Assembly (NCBI GenBank): GCA_937891125.1
Contig: CALAEZ010000200.1
Location: 1 to 12,498 of the forward strand
Length of the DNA: 12,498 nt
Direction of reading: 5' to 3'
From: an uncultured Treponema sp.
GTDB lineage: Bacteria; Spirochaetota; Spirochaetia; Treponematales; Treponemataceae
The notes under the pieces: generated by a model
Seen by the model: only the letters and a program-made list of their open reading frames with translations
Databases searched by the model: none
Told to the model about the DNA's origin: nothing
Position numbers and translations under genes: made by a program
Part shown: positions 4,769-12,492 of the stretch, piece by piece
Layout of the letters: each line of letters starts with the position of its first letter
How positions within the stretch are numbered: position 1 is the first letter of the stretch

Positions 4769-6805
4769 CTACACTGCAAGCTCTTCCCAGCGGGCGTAGG
4801 CAGCTTCAAGCTCGGTCTGCACGGCGGCATATTCGCTTCCGGCTTTCTGTGCCTTGATGTAGTCGCTGTCTGCCATGCCTGCTTCCAAAAGCGGGAGGCG
4901 CGCTTCAAGCTCGGCGATGCGGGCTTCGAGCGTTTCAAATTCGCGCTGTTCCTTAAAGGTGAGCTTACGCGGTTTTGCCTGCGCGCCGACCGCTGCGCCT
5001 TCAGCTGTCGCCGTGCCTGTGGCAGAAGAGGCGCCACCAGCAGATGACGGCGCGGGGGGCGTTGCGGGGGTATCCCCCGCAGAGGGGGTAGCGGAAGACA
5101 CCGCAGCGGAGCGAGGAGGCTGGAGCGAGGGGGAAACTTCCCCCTTTGTATGCTTGCGCTCATTCTTCATTCGCTCTTCACGCAGCTCAAGGTATTCCGA
5201 GCACTTGCCGACAAAGCCTGAAACTGAGCCGTCGTCTTCGAGAATAAAGAGCGTGTCGGCGACTTTGTCCATAAAATAGCGGTCGTGGCTTACGATGAGC
5301 AGACAGCCTTTGTAGTGGAGCAGAAAATCTTCGAGAATGTTCATCGTAAAGATGTCAAAGTCGTTTGTCGGCTCGTCAAGAATCAGAAAATTGGGGTTTG
5401 CAATGAGCAGACGCACCAGAAAGACGCGCTTTCGTTCGCCGCCAGAAAGCGTTGACAGCATGCTGTGCTGGATTTTGCCTTCAAAGCCGAACTCGTTTAG
5501 GAATTGCGCTGCGGAAAGGGTTTTGCCGTCGTTCATGGGGATAACTTCGGCGGCTTCTTTGATGTAGTCGAGGACGGTCAGGGAAAGGTCTGCAAACTGT
5601 GGGTTCTGCTGGTAGTAGCCAAAGACGGTGTTTACGCCGGTGACGATGGTGCCGCTGTCGGGCTGCATGCTTCCCGTGATGAGGTTTAGCAGCGTGGATT
5701 TTCCGGAGCCGTTGTCGCCAAAAATGCCGATTTTTTCTCCCTTGCTGAATGTGTACGAAAAATTGCGCAGGACAGGCATGGTTGTGCCGCTTTTGGGAAA
5801 GTTTTTGCTGATTCCGTGCAGTTCCAAAATCTTTCCGCCCAGGCGGCGACCGGCGACTTCAAACTGAAAGCCTTTGTCGGTGGCAAATTTTTCGCGGTTT
5901 ATCAGCTGCATGTCGCGCTGAATGCGTGCCTTTGCCTTTGTGCCGCGCGCACACGGCCCGCGCAAGAGCCAGTCGCGTTCAAACCGCAGGACGCTTTCTA
6001 TACGGCGCTCGGTGTTGGCTTCTATTTCGGCTTCAATTTCTTTTTTTTCAAGGTAGGTGCTGTAGTTTCCCTGATACAGTTTAAGATGCCCGCGCGCAAG
6101 CTCGTAGATGTTGGTGCATACCGCGTCCAAAAAATAGCGGTCGTGCGTCACCATAAGGACGGTGCGCTGAGTGTCGTGCAGGTAGTTTTGCAGCCAGTAA
6201 ATGGTGGTGATGTCAAGGTGGTTGGTCGGCTCGTCAAGCAGGAGCAACTGCGTATCTTCCACCAGCACTTGTGCAAGCGCGACTTTTTTGACCATGCCGC
6301 CGGAGAGCGTTCCCATGGTGCGTGACAGGTCGGTAATGCCGAGCGTGCTTAGGATTGAGCGGACATGCGCTTCGTAATTCCACAGGTCGCCCTTGTCCAT
6401 GTCGAGCGTGAGAGCGTCAAACCGCTGTTGCAGGTGCGCGGGAATAGTGCCGTCGGCATTGCCATCTGCGCTTGCGCTTGCCATAAGGTCGCAGATTTCT
6501 TCGTACTCGCGGATTTTTTTAAGCTTTGGCGAGCGGCTTGCAAAGATATGCTCGCGGATGGTGTGTGCTGGGTCAAACGCGGGATTTTGCGGCAAATAAC
6601 TCACTCCCGCGCTTTTGTTCAGGACGACCGTGCCTTCATCGGGAGTAAGCACGCCTGCAATCGTGGCAAGCAGCGCGGACTTACCCGTGCCGTTCCGCCC
6701 GATGACCGCCGCTTTTGTACCCGCGTCCATGCCGAACGTAACGTCCGTAAACAGCGGCGCTTCGCGTCCGATTTTGGCAAGGTTGTTGATGGAAAGAATA
6801 TTCAA
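4769..6805 (-). CDS. uup: ABC-F family ATPase, Uup-like
   Basis: A 678-residue soluble protein with two ABC ATPase domains and no transmembrane segments. Domain 1: Walker A GRNGTGKS (36-43), signature LSGGM (167-171), Walker B LLLLDEP (187-193). Domain 2: Walker A GDNGSGKS (363-370), signature LSGGE (453-457), Walker B FLILDEP (473-479). The arm linker between the domains is charged, and the C-terminal coiled coil (about 613-678, starting KLTFKEQREFE) is typical of Uup. ABC-F proteins act on the ribosome; Uup also binds branched DNA. The start is TTG at 6805, immediately after the TAA of the upstream gene, with only a weak GGAAAG 11 nt before it; the first residues MNILSINNL fit the family start. 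Residues 555-612 form an Ala/Pro/Ser-rich linker, longer than usual and partly encoded by a palindromic element. Confidence 0.9.
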   Translation of the reverse strand: MNILSINNLAKIGREAPLFTDVTFGMDAGTKAAVIGRNGTGKSALLATIAGVLTPDEGTVVLNKSAGVSYLPQNPAFDPAHTIREHIFASRSPKLKKIREYEEICDLMASASADGNADGTIPAHLQQRFDALTLDMDKGDLWNYEAHVRSILSTLGITDLSRTMGTLSGGMVKKVALAQVLVEDTQLLLLDEPTNHLDITTIYWLQNYLHDTQRTVLMVTHDRYFLDAVCTNIYELARGHLKLYQGNYSTYLEKKEIEAEIEANTERRIESVLRFERDWLLRGPCARGTKAKARIQRDMQLINREKFATDKGFQFEVAGRRLGGKILELHGISKNFPKSGTTMPVLRNFSYTFSKGEKIGIFGDNGSGKSTLLNLITGSMQPDSGTIVTGVNTVFGYYQQNPQFADLSLTVLDYIKEAAEVIPMNDGKTLSAAQFLNEFGFEGKIQHSMLSTLSGGERKRVFLVRLLIANPNFLILDEPTNDFDIFTMNILEDFLLHYKGCLLIVSHDRYFMDKVADTLFILEDDGSVSGFVGKCSEYLELREERMKNERKHTKGEVSPSLQPPRSAAVSSATPSAGDTPATPPAPSSAGGASSATGTATAEGAAVGAQAKPRKLTFKEQREFETLEARIAELEARLPLLEAGMADSDYIKAQKAGSEYAAVQTELEAAYARWEELAV
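5064..5144. repeat. G5/C5 palindromic element inside the ABC-F coding region
   Basis: The segment contains GCGGGGG/CCCCCGC (5064-5070 and 5074-5080, loop TAT), another G5 run at 5084-5088, GCGG/CCGC (5091-5094 and 5101-5104) and GGGGGA/TCCCCC (5129-5134 and 5139-5144). It is read through in frame and encodes roughly residues 555-581 of the ABC-F protein, low-complexity sequence rich in Ser, Pro and Ala. It looks like a mobile palindromic unit (similar in idea to REP sequences or Rickettsia palindromic elements) that inserted between two domains without breaking the frame. Only one copy lies in this window, so repeat status is inferred. Confidence 0.45.
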
Positions 6806-7672
6806 TTATTTGCCGGCTTTCCACGCGTCCTGAATTGTCTTGCTTGCGTCAGGGTCTTTTTTGATATTTTCTACCGCGTTCAGAGCAAATGCCCCGAATA
6901 CTGCGATAAAGAATGCGGCAAAGAACACGATAATCAGTTTTTTTGCCCTGCCCTGTGCCTCATTAACAACAAACGGCGTCTTTGCAATAGAAAGATGGAA
7001 ATTCTTTGATTTGATAAGTTCAGAAAGCGTTTGCTTTAAAGATATCATTTCTTGATAAGAAAGTGCCGTCAACGCATTTGTTGAACCTTTCATCGTTTCC
7101 AAAGATGCTTCTGTCTGTTCCAGCGTGGTTTCCAGCTGCGGTACAACAGATTCATCAATCATGGCATTGATAGTATCAACCATGCAATATGCCATACTGA
7201 CTGCGGTGTCAATTTTGTCTTCTGCCACTGTAAGCGTCAATGAGAAGTGCTGTGACAACGGAGATGTTTCAACGGCAATTTTCTTTGTCTTTATAAGATT
7301 TTGAATAAATGCATTATACGCATATTCGCCGTCAATTTTTGTTGCTGCATCAGTAAATGCCGGATACTGCTTGTGCACCAACGCAAGCGTCTGCGGGTCT
7401 CCCATAAAATACCTGCCCGTTGCCGCAATGCTGGGGAAAGTGACCGACAAATTTTTAGCGGGCGGTTCTTTTGCGGTTACAGCAAACGTAACAATGACAC
7501 CTTTTTTGTCAAACGATTTTACCACTTTGGGCAGCACAAACAGATACAATCCTGCCAAAACGGTTACGACCGCGGTAAAAATGATGATGAACTTACGGTA
7601 GCGCACGAGCACCGCAAACAAGTCAATCAAACTGATTTCTTCTTCGTCCTGAGCGATATAATTTTCTTCCAT
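6806..7672 (-). CDS. Wzz/chain-length-determinant-like two-transmembrane protein
   Basis: A 288-residue inner-membrane protein. The N-terminus EEISLIDLFAVLVRYRK (about 11-27) followed by a transmembrane helix (about 28-48) is the Wzz/FepE/Etk N-terminal domain pattern. A predominantly helical extracytoplasmic region with a coiled-coil-like stretch (about 150-225) leads to a second helix (about 245-267) and a short cytoplasmic tail. Wzz-like proteins set polysaccharide chain length or act as the transmembrane half of tyrosine-kinase co-polymerases. Here no kinase domain and no polysaccharide genes are adjacent, so the role is uncertain. ATG at 7672 lacks a Shine-Dalgarno site. The TAA stop touches the TTG start of the ABC-F gene, implying one transcript and possible coupled translation. 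Confidence 0.72.
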   Translation of the reverse strand: MEENYIAQDEEEISLIDLFAVLVRYRKFIIIFTAVVTVLAGLYLFVLPKVVKSFDKKGVIVTFAVTAKEPPAKNLSVTFPSIAATGRYFMGDPQTLALVHKQYPAFTDAATKIDGEYAYNAFIQNLIKTKKIAVETSPLSQHFSLTLTVAEDKIDTAVSMAYCMVDTINAMIDESVVPQLETTLEQTEASLETMKGSTNALTALSYQEMISLKQTLSELIKSKNFHLSIAKTPFVVNEAQGRAKKLIIVFFAAFFIAVFGAFALNAVENIKKDPDASKTIQDAWKAGK

Positions 7673-7678
7673 AGGTCA

Positions 7679-7706
7679 AGTATAGCAGAAAACAAAAGAT
7701 TGTACA
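7679..7706 (-). promoter_or_regulatory. Predicted extended -10 promoter, possibly leaderless, for the Wzz-like gene
   Basis: TGC-TATACT on the minus strand (-10 hexamer at 7684-7679, preceded by a TGn extension) lies exactly 6 nt before the ATG at 7672. A weak -35 match, TGTACA (7706-7701), is 16 nt upstream. Transcription from it would start at or next to the A of the start codon, and no Shine-Dalgarno site exists here. Read-through from pepF, 50 nt upstream, is the alternative. Confidence 0.4.
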
Positions 7707-7722
7707 GTAGGCAAGCATAACC

Positions 7723-9591
7723 TTACTTTGCCAGCGCGACAAATTGTTCCACTTCGCGGGCATACATGGCTATGCCACTCTGCCAGAATGCTTTGGTGGT
7801 AATGTCAAATCCGGCTTTTTTGCACAGGGCTTCGCAGCTCATACTGCCCGTGTCAGAAAGCAACGCGGCATAGACTTTTGCAAATGACGCGCCTTCTGTT
7901 TGGTAGCGCGCATACAAGCCTGCGGCAAACAACTGCCCAAACGCATACGGAAAATTGTAAAAATCAAACCCCGTGCTGTAGTAGTGCGATTTTACCGCCC
8001 ACATATATGCATGGCGTTCTGTGCCTAAGCCGGAACCGTATGATTTTTCCTGCGCGTCGCGCATCAGGCGGCAAAAATCTGCGGCGGACAGTTCGCCCTG
8101 TGCGCGTTCGGCAAAGACGCTGCGCTCAAAATAAAAGCGGCACAGAATGTCCACCAGCACCTGGCTTGCGTCTTGCAAATCAAGGTCGAGTATCTGCAAT
8201 TTTTCTGTGTCCGCCGCCTTGCTCATCATATCTTGCTTTACGATGGTTTCTGCAAACGTAGAAGCCGTTTCTGCCAGCGTCATGGGGTAACTGAAAAATG
8301 CGGCGGGTTTTCCTTTCATGCAGTTAAAGTGGTAGGCGTGCCCCAATTCGTGCGCCAGCGTAATAATGTCGCTGAACGCGCCCGTAAAATTAGAAAGAAT
8401 GCGGCTCTGGTGTCCTTTGGGAAAATCTTCGTCATACGCGCCGCCTACTTTTCCCGCGCGCACTTCGGCGTCAATCCACCCGGAATCAAATGCGGTGCGG
8501 GCAAAATTGCCCATGTCCGCACTGAACGAATTATAGCGGTCAATGATGTAGTCGCGCGCCTCTGCAAACGTCCATGTCTTGCTGAGCAAGGACTGTGCGG
8601 CATCTCCGTCTTTTTTGTGCTCTGGCGCAGAAGCCACCATGTGGGCAAACAAATCGTAAAAGGCAAGTCCCTCGCCGTTTGTGCCCGCCGTTTTGCTTGC
8701 GGTTAGCCCGTGCGCGCGCAGATACGTTGCCTTTGCCGCAAAATACGTACGCCAGAGCGGCAGGCTGTCTTCTATCGCGCCGATGAGCGCATCCAGTGTC
8801 TTGCGGCTCATGCGGCTGGTCGCAAGCGAACGGTCAATGGCTTCGTTCCAGTGGCGGCGTTTGTTGAGCGCAACCGTTTCGCCCTTAAGGTTGTTCAGCG
8901 CGGCGGCAATGGCAATCTCATTCTGACGCAACAGGGCAATTTCTTTTTGATACGCACATTTGCGTACTGTTGCGTCCGCCGAATACGCATCATTGCGTAA
9001 TTCGTTAAAGGTTTTGCCCGTTGCCTCGTCGCGCGCGTTACTGATAATCTGCTCGTGCAAGCGTCCCCATGCGTCGCCGCCCGTGCGCTGTAACTCACCG
9101 GCAAGGTGTTCTTCCGCATTGCTCATCTGATGCGCCGTCTGGTCAATCGCTTCTTGCAGCAAAAATCGGTAATCAGCATACTGCGGAAAGCGCGTATAAA
9201 ATTCATCCAGATACGTTTGGTGCGAAAGCAAAAGAGACTTAAACGCCAAATCCTGTTGCTGTGCACGTAGGCCCATTTCTTCCAGACGCGCAATATTGTT
9301 TAAGTATGCCGTGTTGGTAGTGTCTACCGAATATATGACATAGGCGTAGGCGTTCAGCGTGCCGGCAAGATGGGTAACCTTGTTGTCTGCTTCCAAATAC
9401 GCCGCCAGCCATGCGGCAAAATCAAAATTGTCATTATGATGCTTGGTAAAATCCTTTGCCGTGTCCAAAAGGCTTTCCAGTGTGTCCATGCCAGAGGCAT
9501 AGTCAGCGACTGCCTGTTTGTATTCGTCACTTTCAATTGAAGAAAAAATGCTGTCCAAATTCCAGCGGGGAATATTTGTTGTTTGTGCCAT
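7723..9591 (-). CDS. pepF: M3 family oligoendopeptidase (PepF type)
   Basis: A 622-residue cytosolic zinc metallopeptidase that cleaves short peptides, probably for peptide recycling or nutrition. The zinc site HELGH is at residues 414-418 (ITLAHELGHAYHF), with Glu441 in the following LAETAS block as third ligand. The downstream helical region with SYGSGLGTERHAYMW and HYYSTGFDFYNFPYAFG carries the substrate-binding His and Tyr residues typical of the family. Length and N-terminus (MAQTTNIPRWNLDSIF) match the PepF group. ATG at 9591 is chosen; an in-frame TTG 18 nt upstream would place the start before the -10 box. No usable Shine-Dalgarno site is present (only AAGG one base before ATG). It is divergent from the lipoprotein gene across 45 bp. 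Confidence 0.93.
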   Translation of the reverse strand: MAQTTNIPRWNLDSIFSSIESDEYKQAVADYASGMDTLESLLDTAKDFTKHHNDNFDFAAWLAAYLEADNKVTHLAGTLNAYAYVIYSVDTTNTAYLNNIARLEEMGLRAQQQDLAFKSLLLSHQTYLDEFYTRFPQYADYRFLLQEAIDQTAHQMSNAEEHLAGELQRTGGDAWGRLHEQIISNARDEATGKTFNELRNDAYSADATVRKCAYQKEIALLRQNEIAIAAALNNLKGETVALNKRRHWNEAIDRSLATSRMSRKTLDALIGAIEDSLPLWRTYFAAKATYLRAHGLTASKTAGTNGEGLAFYDLFAHMVASAPEHKKDGDAAQSLLSKTWTFAEARDYIIDRYNSFSADMGNFARTAFDSGWIDAEVRAGKVGGAYDEDFPKGHQSRILSNFTGAFSDIITLAHELGHAYHFNCMKGKPAAFFSYPMTLAETASTFAETIVKQDMMSKAADTEKLQILDLDLQDASQVLVDILCRFYFERSVFAERAQGELSAADFCRLMRDAQEKSYGSGLGTERHAYMWAVKSHYYSTGFDFYNFPYAFGQLFAAGLYARYQTEGASFAKVYAALLSDTGSMSCEALCKKAGFDITTKAFWQSGIAMYAREVEQFVALAK

Positions 9592-9597
9592 GCCTTC

Positions 9598-9628
9598 AGT
9601 ATACCGCAAAAAGAAAAAATATGGTACA
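9598..9628 (-). promoter_or_regulatory. Predicted promoter of pepF, possibly leaderless
   Basis: TATACT (9603-9598, minus strand) is a 5-of-6 match to the -10 consensus and ends exactly 6 nt before the pepF ATG, so the transcript would begin at the start codon. The best -35 candidate (TGTACC, 9628-9623) is poor and 19 nt away. It overlaps the promoter candidate of the divergent lipoprotein gene. Confidence 0.4.
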
Positions 9629-9630
9629 GT
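9622..9630 (+). promoter_or_regulatory. Candidate extended -10 element of the lipoprotein gene
   Basis: TGG-TACAGT on the plus strand: the hexamer at 9625-9630 matches the -10 consensus at 4 of 6 positions and carries a TGn extension. It ends 6 nt before the ATG at 9637, the same spacing as in pepF and the Wzz-like gene. No good -35 box is seen and there is no Shine-Dalgarno site before this gene. Weak evidence on its own. Confidence 0.3.
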
Positions 9631-9636
9631 TTTTGT

Positions 9637-11907
9637 ATGGCATCTAAAAAATCACTTTATATCCTTGCAACGCTCCTGCTGATAGCGCTGTCGTCATGCG
9701 GGTCTACAAAAACGCTTACCAATAAGGAATATACACAAACGGCAGTCCGGCTGGCTCCTCATGTAACACAGGAAATGCTTTCTGCTTCATATTGGACAGC
9801 CCGCATAAAAAAACCGCACGCCGTCAAAATGACTAAAGCAGAAATTTCCGCATGGAATAAGGAAATGTTTCACACAACGCTTGCGGGGAACGATGATTTT
9901 TATTTGCTCTATGATTTGCGTACTTATGACAGCGTTGTTTCTTCGTATGAAATCAGAAAAAATATGATTCGCTATAGCAAAAAGCATCCGTGGTACACAA
10001 AAAAAGCAGGGGAAACGCATACACTCACTGAAAAAGACTGGCGTGCATTTTACACGGCAATGCATTTTTCACCGCTGGGCGACTTTGCGTATTTTTCTGG
10101 GGCACAAAACCCCGGCGTAGATGCAAAAGATTATCCGGTGCGCAAGGCAATTACCGTGCGACGGTCAAACTTGCGCCTTGTTCCCGATGACACGGCATAT
10201 ACGGACGATACTGCCTATTGGTATGACGATGTTGCCCAAAATTCAGGTGTCTTAATGAATGAGCCTGTTTTAGTGCTATGGGAAAGCCAAGATAAAAAAT
10301 GGTTGTATGTGCAGACGAGTTTTTGCCCTGGCTGGATTCACCGCGAAGATGTGGCATTTTGTACGGATGAACAGTTTGCCCGGTATTTTGATTATACTGA
10401 AAAAGATGAAAAGACATTCATCACGATTACGGCAGACCGTTACGTGCTCTCTGACGAATACGCCATCTTGCATGATGACAAAGCATTTAAAGGAATTCCC
10501 GAGTTGTTTATGGGTACCTATTTGCATACTGCCAGCTGGGAAGACGAACGTTTTGCGGACAGTTTTTTTCAGCGCAAGCCGTATGCGTGTTATATTGCAG
10601 AGATTCCCTATAAGCAAGCCGATGAAACACTGGGCATTACCTACGCGGCAATTCCTGCGGGCATCTGCACAGAAGGTCTGCTGGAATATACCACGGCCCA
10701 TGTGCTGGAACAAGCATTTAAACCGCTGGGCATTCGGTACGGCTGGGGTGGCATGGCAGAATCACGGGACTGTTCAGAATACTTAAAAGACATTTTCCGT
10801 TGTTTTGGGTTTCTGTTTGCCCGCAACAGCCGCAGCCAACTTGCAATGCCTGGCGCAACGGTTAGTTTTGACAAAAAATCGGTTGCCACCCGAAAATCTG
10901 CAATCAGTTCATTGCAAGCGGGCACAATCATGGGATTCCCCGGTCATGTCTGCATGTATCTGGGAGAATCAAACGGCAAGCAGTATGCCATCAGTGCGCT
11001 TGGTGCCTACTATTTTGATGACCCCAGCGTTTTTGTTCCCATTGATGCCAATTCCGTAAGCGTCAACACACTGGACGTTATCCGCAAAAATGGTAAGACA
11101 TGGCTGGAAAACATAACGCAAGCAAAAGCATTTGCCAACGACGGAACGATTACCGACCATTCCGTTGCGCTCAATAAAAAATGGAAATACGCTTCTTTTT
11201 CTAAAATCAATACGGGTACGGCAACACTCTTTAAAGCAAAGACGAACCGTCGCAACATTGTGGTCGCCGTTAATGCAGGACATGGCACCAAAGGCGGTGC
11301 ACAGGTCAAAACATATTCTCACCCCGACAAGTCACCAAAACTAACCACCGGAACAACGGCGGCAAATGCCATAGAATCCATTGCCGTGAGCGATGGCATG
11401 ACGTTTGCTGACGGCAAAACAGAAGCAGACGTAAATCTACGGACGGCACGCCTGTTTAAAGCGGCATTGCTTAAAAATGGGTTTGACGTACTGATGATTC
11501 GTGACAGCACAGACGTACAACTGGACAATATTGCGCGCACGGTCATCAGCAACAATATGGCTGCCATTCACATAGCCATTCACTATGACCTTGATGCAAA
11601 AACGGAAGACAAAGGCTGTTTTTACTGCTCTATCCCAGAAGGGTTGCGCAAAATGAAACCCGTCAAAACACACTGGAAAGAAAGCGAACGGTTAGGAACC
11701 TGTTTGATAGAGGGACTGCGCGCACAAGAACTGCCTATCTATGGCAACGGAACATTTGAGCAGGATTTGACGCAGATAGCCTTTAGTACCATTCCAACGG
11801 TGGACATTGAACTGGGAAATCAGCATACCGACACCAGCACAGAAGCATTGCAAACACGCGCAAACGGACTGCTTGCCGGTGTACTGGCATTCTTTAGCAA
11901 ACGGTGA
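9637..11907 (+). CDS. Lipoprotein peptidoglycan hydrolase: SH3-like, NlpC/P60 and N-acetylmuramoyl-L-alanine amidase (Amidase_3) domains
   Basis: A 756-residue predicted lipoprotein. The signal peptide (KK, then a hydrophobic core) ends in lipobox LSSC with Cys21. The N-terminal part (about 30-130) resembles the NlpC/P60 stabilising domain, followed by SH3-like domains (about 150-330; blocks ITVRRSNLRLVP and PGWIHREDV). An NlpC/P60 peptidase domain (about 355-480) has Cys379 in RDCSEYL and His437 in GHVCMYLG. The C-terminal amidase (about 540-756) has the zinc pattern His549 (NAGHG), Glu596 (EADVNL), His649 (AIHYD) and catalytic Glu725 (VDIELGN). It would cut both the stem peptide and the sugar-peptide bond of peptidoglycan, probably in wall turnover or separation; the polar third residue of the NlpC triad is not certain. 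ATG at 9637 is chosen because the signal peptide starts there. It ends tail-to-tail with the lipid kinase gene. Confidence 0.88.
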   Translation: MASKKSLYILATLLLIALSSCGSTKTLTNKEYTQTAVRLAPHVTQEMLSASYWTARIKKPHAVKMTKAEISAWNKEMFHTTLAGNDDFYLLYDLRTYDSVVSSYEIRKNMIRYSKKHPWYTKKAGETHTLTEKDWRAFYTAMHFSPLGDFAYFSGAQNPGVDAKDYPVRKAITVRRSNLRLVPDDTAYTDDTAYWYDDVAQNSGVLMNEPVLVLWESQDKKWLYVQTSFCPGWIHREDVAFCTDEQFARYFDYTEKDEKTFITITADRYVLSDEYAILHDDKAFKGIPELFMGTYLHTASWEDERFADSFFQRKPYACYIAEIPYKQADETLGITYAAIPAGICTEGLLEYTTAHVLEQAFKPLGIRYGWGGMAESRDCSEYLKDIFRCFGFLFARNSRSQLAMPGATVSFDKKSVATRKSAISSLQAGTIMGFPGHVCMYLGESNGKQYAISALGAYYFDDPSVFVPIDANSVSVNTLDVIRKNGKTWLENITQAKAFANDGTITDHSVALNKKWKYASFSKINTGTATLFKAKTNRRNIVVAVNAGHGTKGGAQVKTYSHPDKSPKLTTGTTAANAIESIAVSDGMTFADGKTEADVNLRTARLFKAALLKNGFDVLMIRDSTDVQLDNIARTVISNNMAAIHIAIHYDLDAKTEDKGCFYCSIPEGLRKMKPVKTHWKESERLGTCLIEGLRAQELPIYGNGTFEQDLTQIAFSTIPTVDIELGNQHTDTSTEALQTRANGLLAGVLAFFSKR

Positions 11908-11933
11908 CCGTTACACCAAAACGGTCAGTTTTT
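11905..11933 (+). terminator. Intrinsic terminator overlapping the stop codons of two convergent genes
   Basis: TGACCGTT (11905-11912) pairs perfectly with AACGGTCA (11920-11927) around loop ACACCAA and is followed by GTTTTT, a standard intrinsic terminator for the plus-strand lipoprotein gene. The stem begins with that gene's TGA stop and also contains the TAA of the opposite gene (11911-11913). The arm is additionally complementary to AACGGT at 11900-11905, which could form a competing pairing. No T tract follows on the minus strand. Confidence 0.8.
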
Positions 11934-12492
11934 GTGGTAGCACTGCAACTTTGAGCGTTGCGTTGGTGCCGAGTGCTTCGCCGTCATAGTGGCAGATTTG
12001 CGGCTCGTCACAGGTGACTTCCAGCGAGTTGCACGTAATTTCAGTAAAATATTTAAATTTATTTTGCAAGCCAAGGCAAATGAACGGGAATACCAAAAAG
12101 CCCATCCACGGCTTAACGTTTACGCCCACCCCCACGGTCAGTTTGCCGTCGTCGTTTTTGGCGCTGGGTGCCATGGGAATGCCGCCGCCTTCAGTACGGC
12201 AGTTCATAAACGCAAGGTAGAACACTTTTTTTAGGTAGCGCGTCTCGCCGTCGTCAATGCGGATTTTCATGTCCGTGCATTTTAAGTGCGCCAGCGTGCC
12301 GATTGCGGCAAACAGATAGATGAGTTTGCCCAGTTTAAGTTTGTTCAAAAATTTCTTGTACGGCGCTTCATCGGCTTTGCGTCCGATAATAGCGTCCATG
12401 CCAAGCCCCACACTAATGCCAAAGATATGTTTTGTGCCGTCCGGCCCCGTCACTTGCCCAATGTCAATTTTTAATAAAAAAACTAAAACTTT
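11911..12492 (-). CDS. Diacylglycerol kinase / YegS-like lipid kinase, C-terminal part, frame closed upstream (probable frameshift)
   Basis: The readable part has about 190 residues beginning around IDIGQVTGPDG and matches the C-terminal lobe of DgkB/YegS-type lipid kinases: FGISVGLGMDA, then FYLAFMNC, GGGIPMAPSAKNDDGKLTV and YDGEALG. Family proteins have about 300 residues, with an N-terminal catalytic lobe bearing a GGDGT motif that should lie right of the window. The frame is open only back to a TAA at 12493-12495. A GTG at 12453 exists but has no Shine-Dalgarno site and starts inside the conserved IDIG block, so it is an unlikely start. Removing one T from the T7 run at 12476-12482 (as read on the minus strand) would connect this frame with an open one, so a frameshift or sequencing error in a longer gene is the likelier explanation. 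The substrate is unknown. Confidence 0.72.
   Translation of the reverse strand, partial: KVLVFLLKIDIGQVTGPDGTKHIFGISVGLGMDAIIGRKADEAPYKKFLNKLKLGKLIYLFAAIGTLAHLKCTDMKIRIDDGETRYLKKVFYLAFMNCRTEGGGIPMAPSAKNDDGKLTVGVGVNVKPWMGFLVFPFICLGLQNKFKYFTEITCNSLEVTCDEPQICHYDGEALGTNATLKVAVLPQKLTVLV

Noticed and set aside
4714..5163. N-terminal extension of the flavodiiron open frame up to 5163
   Set aside because: The extension overlaps the ABC-F gene in another frame on the same strand and is low-complexity; the ATG at 4713 has AAGGAGG at good spacing and gives the usual family length.
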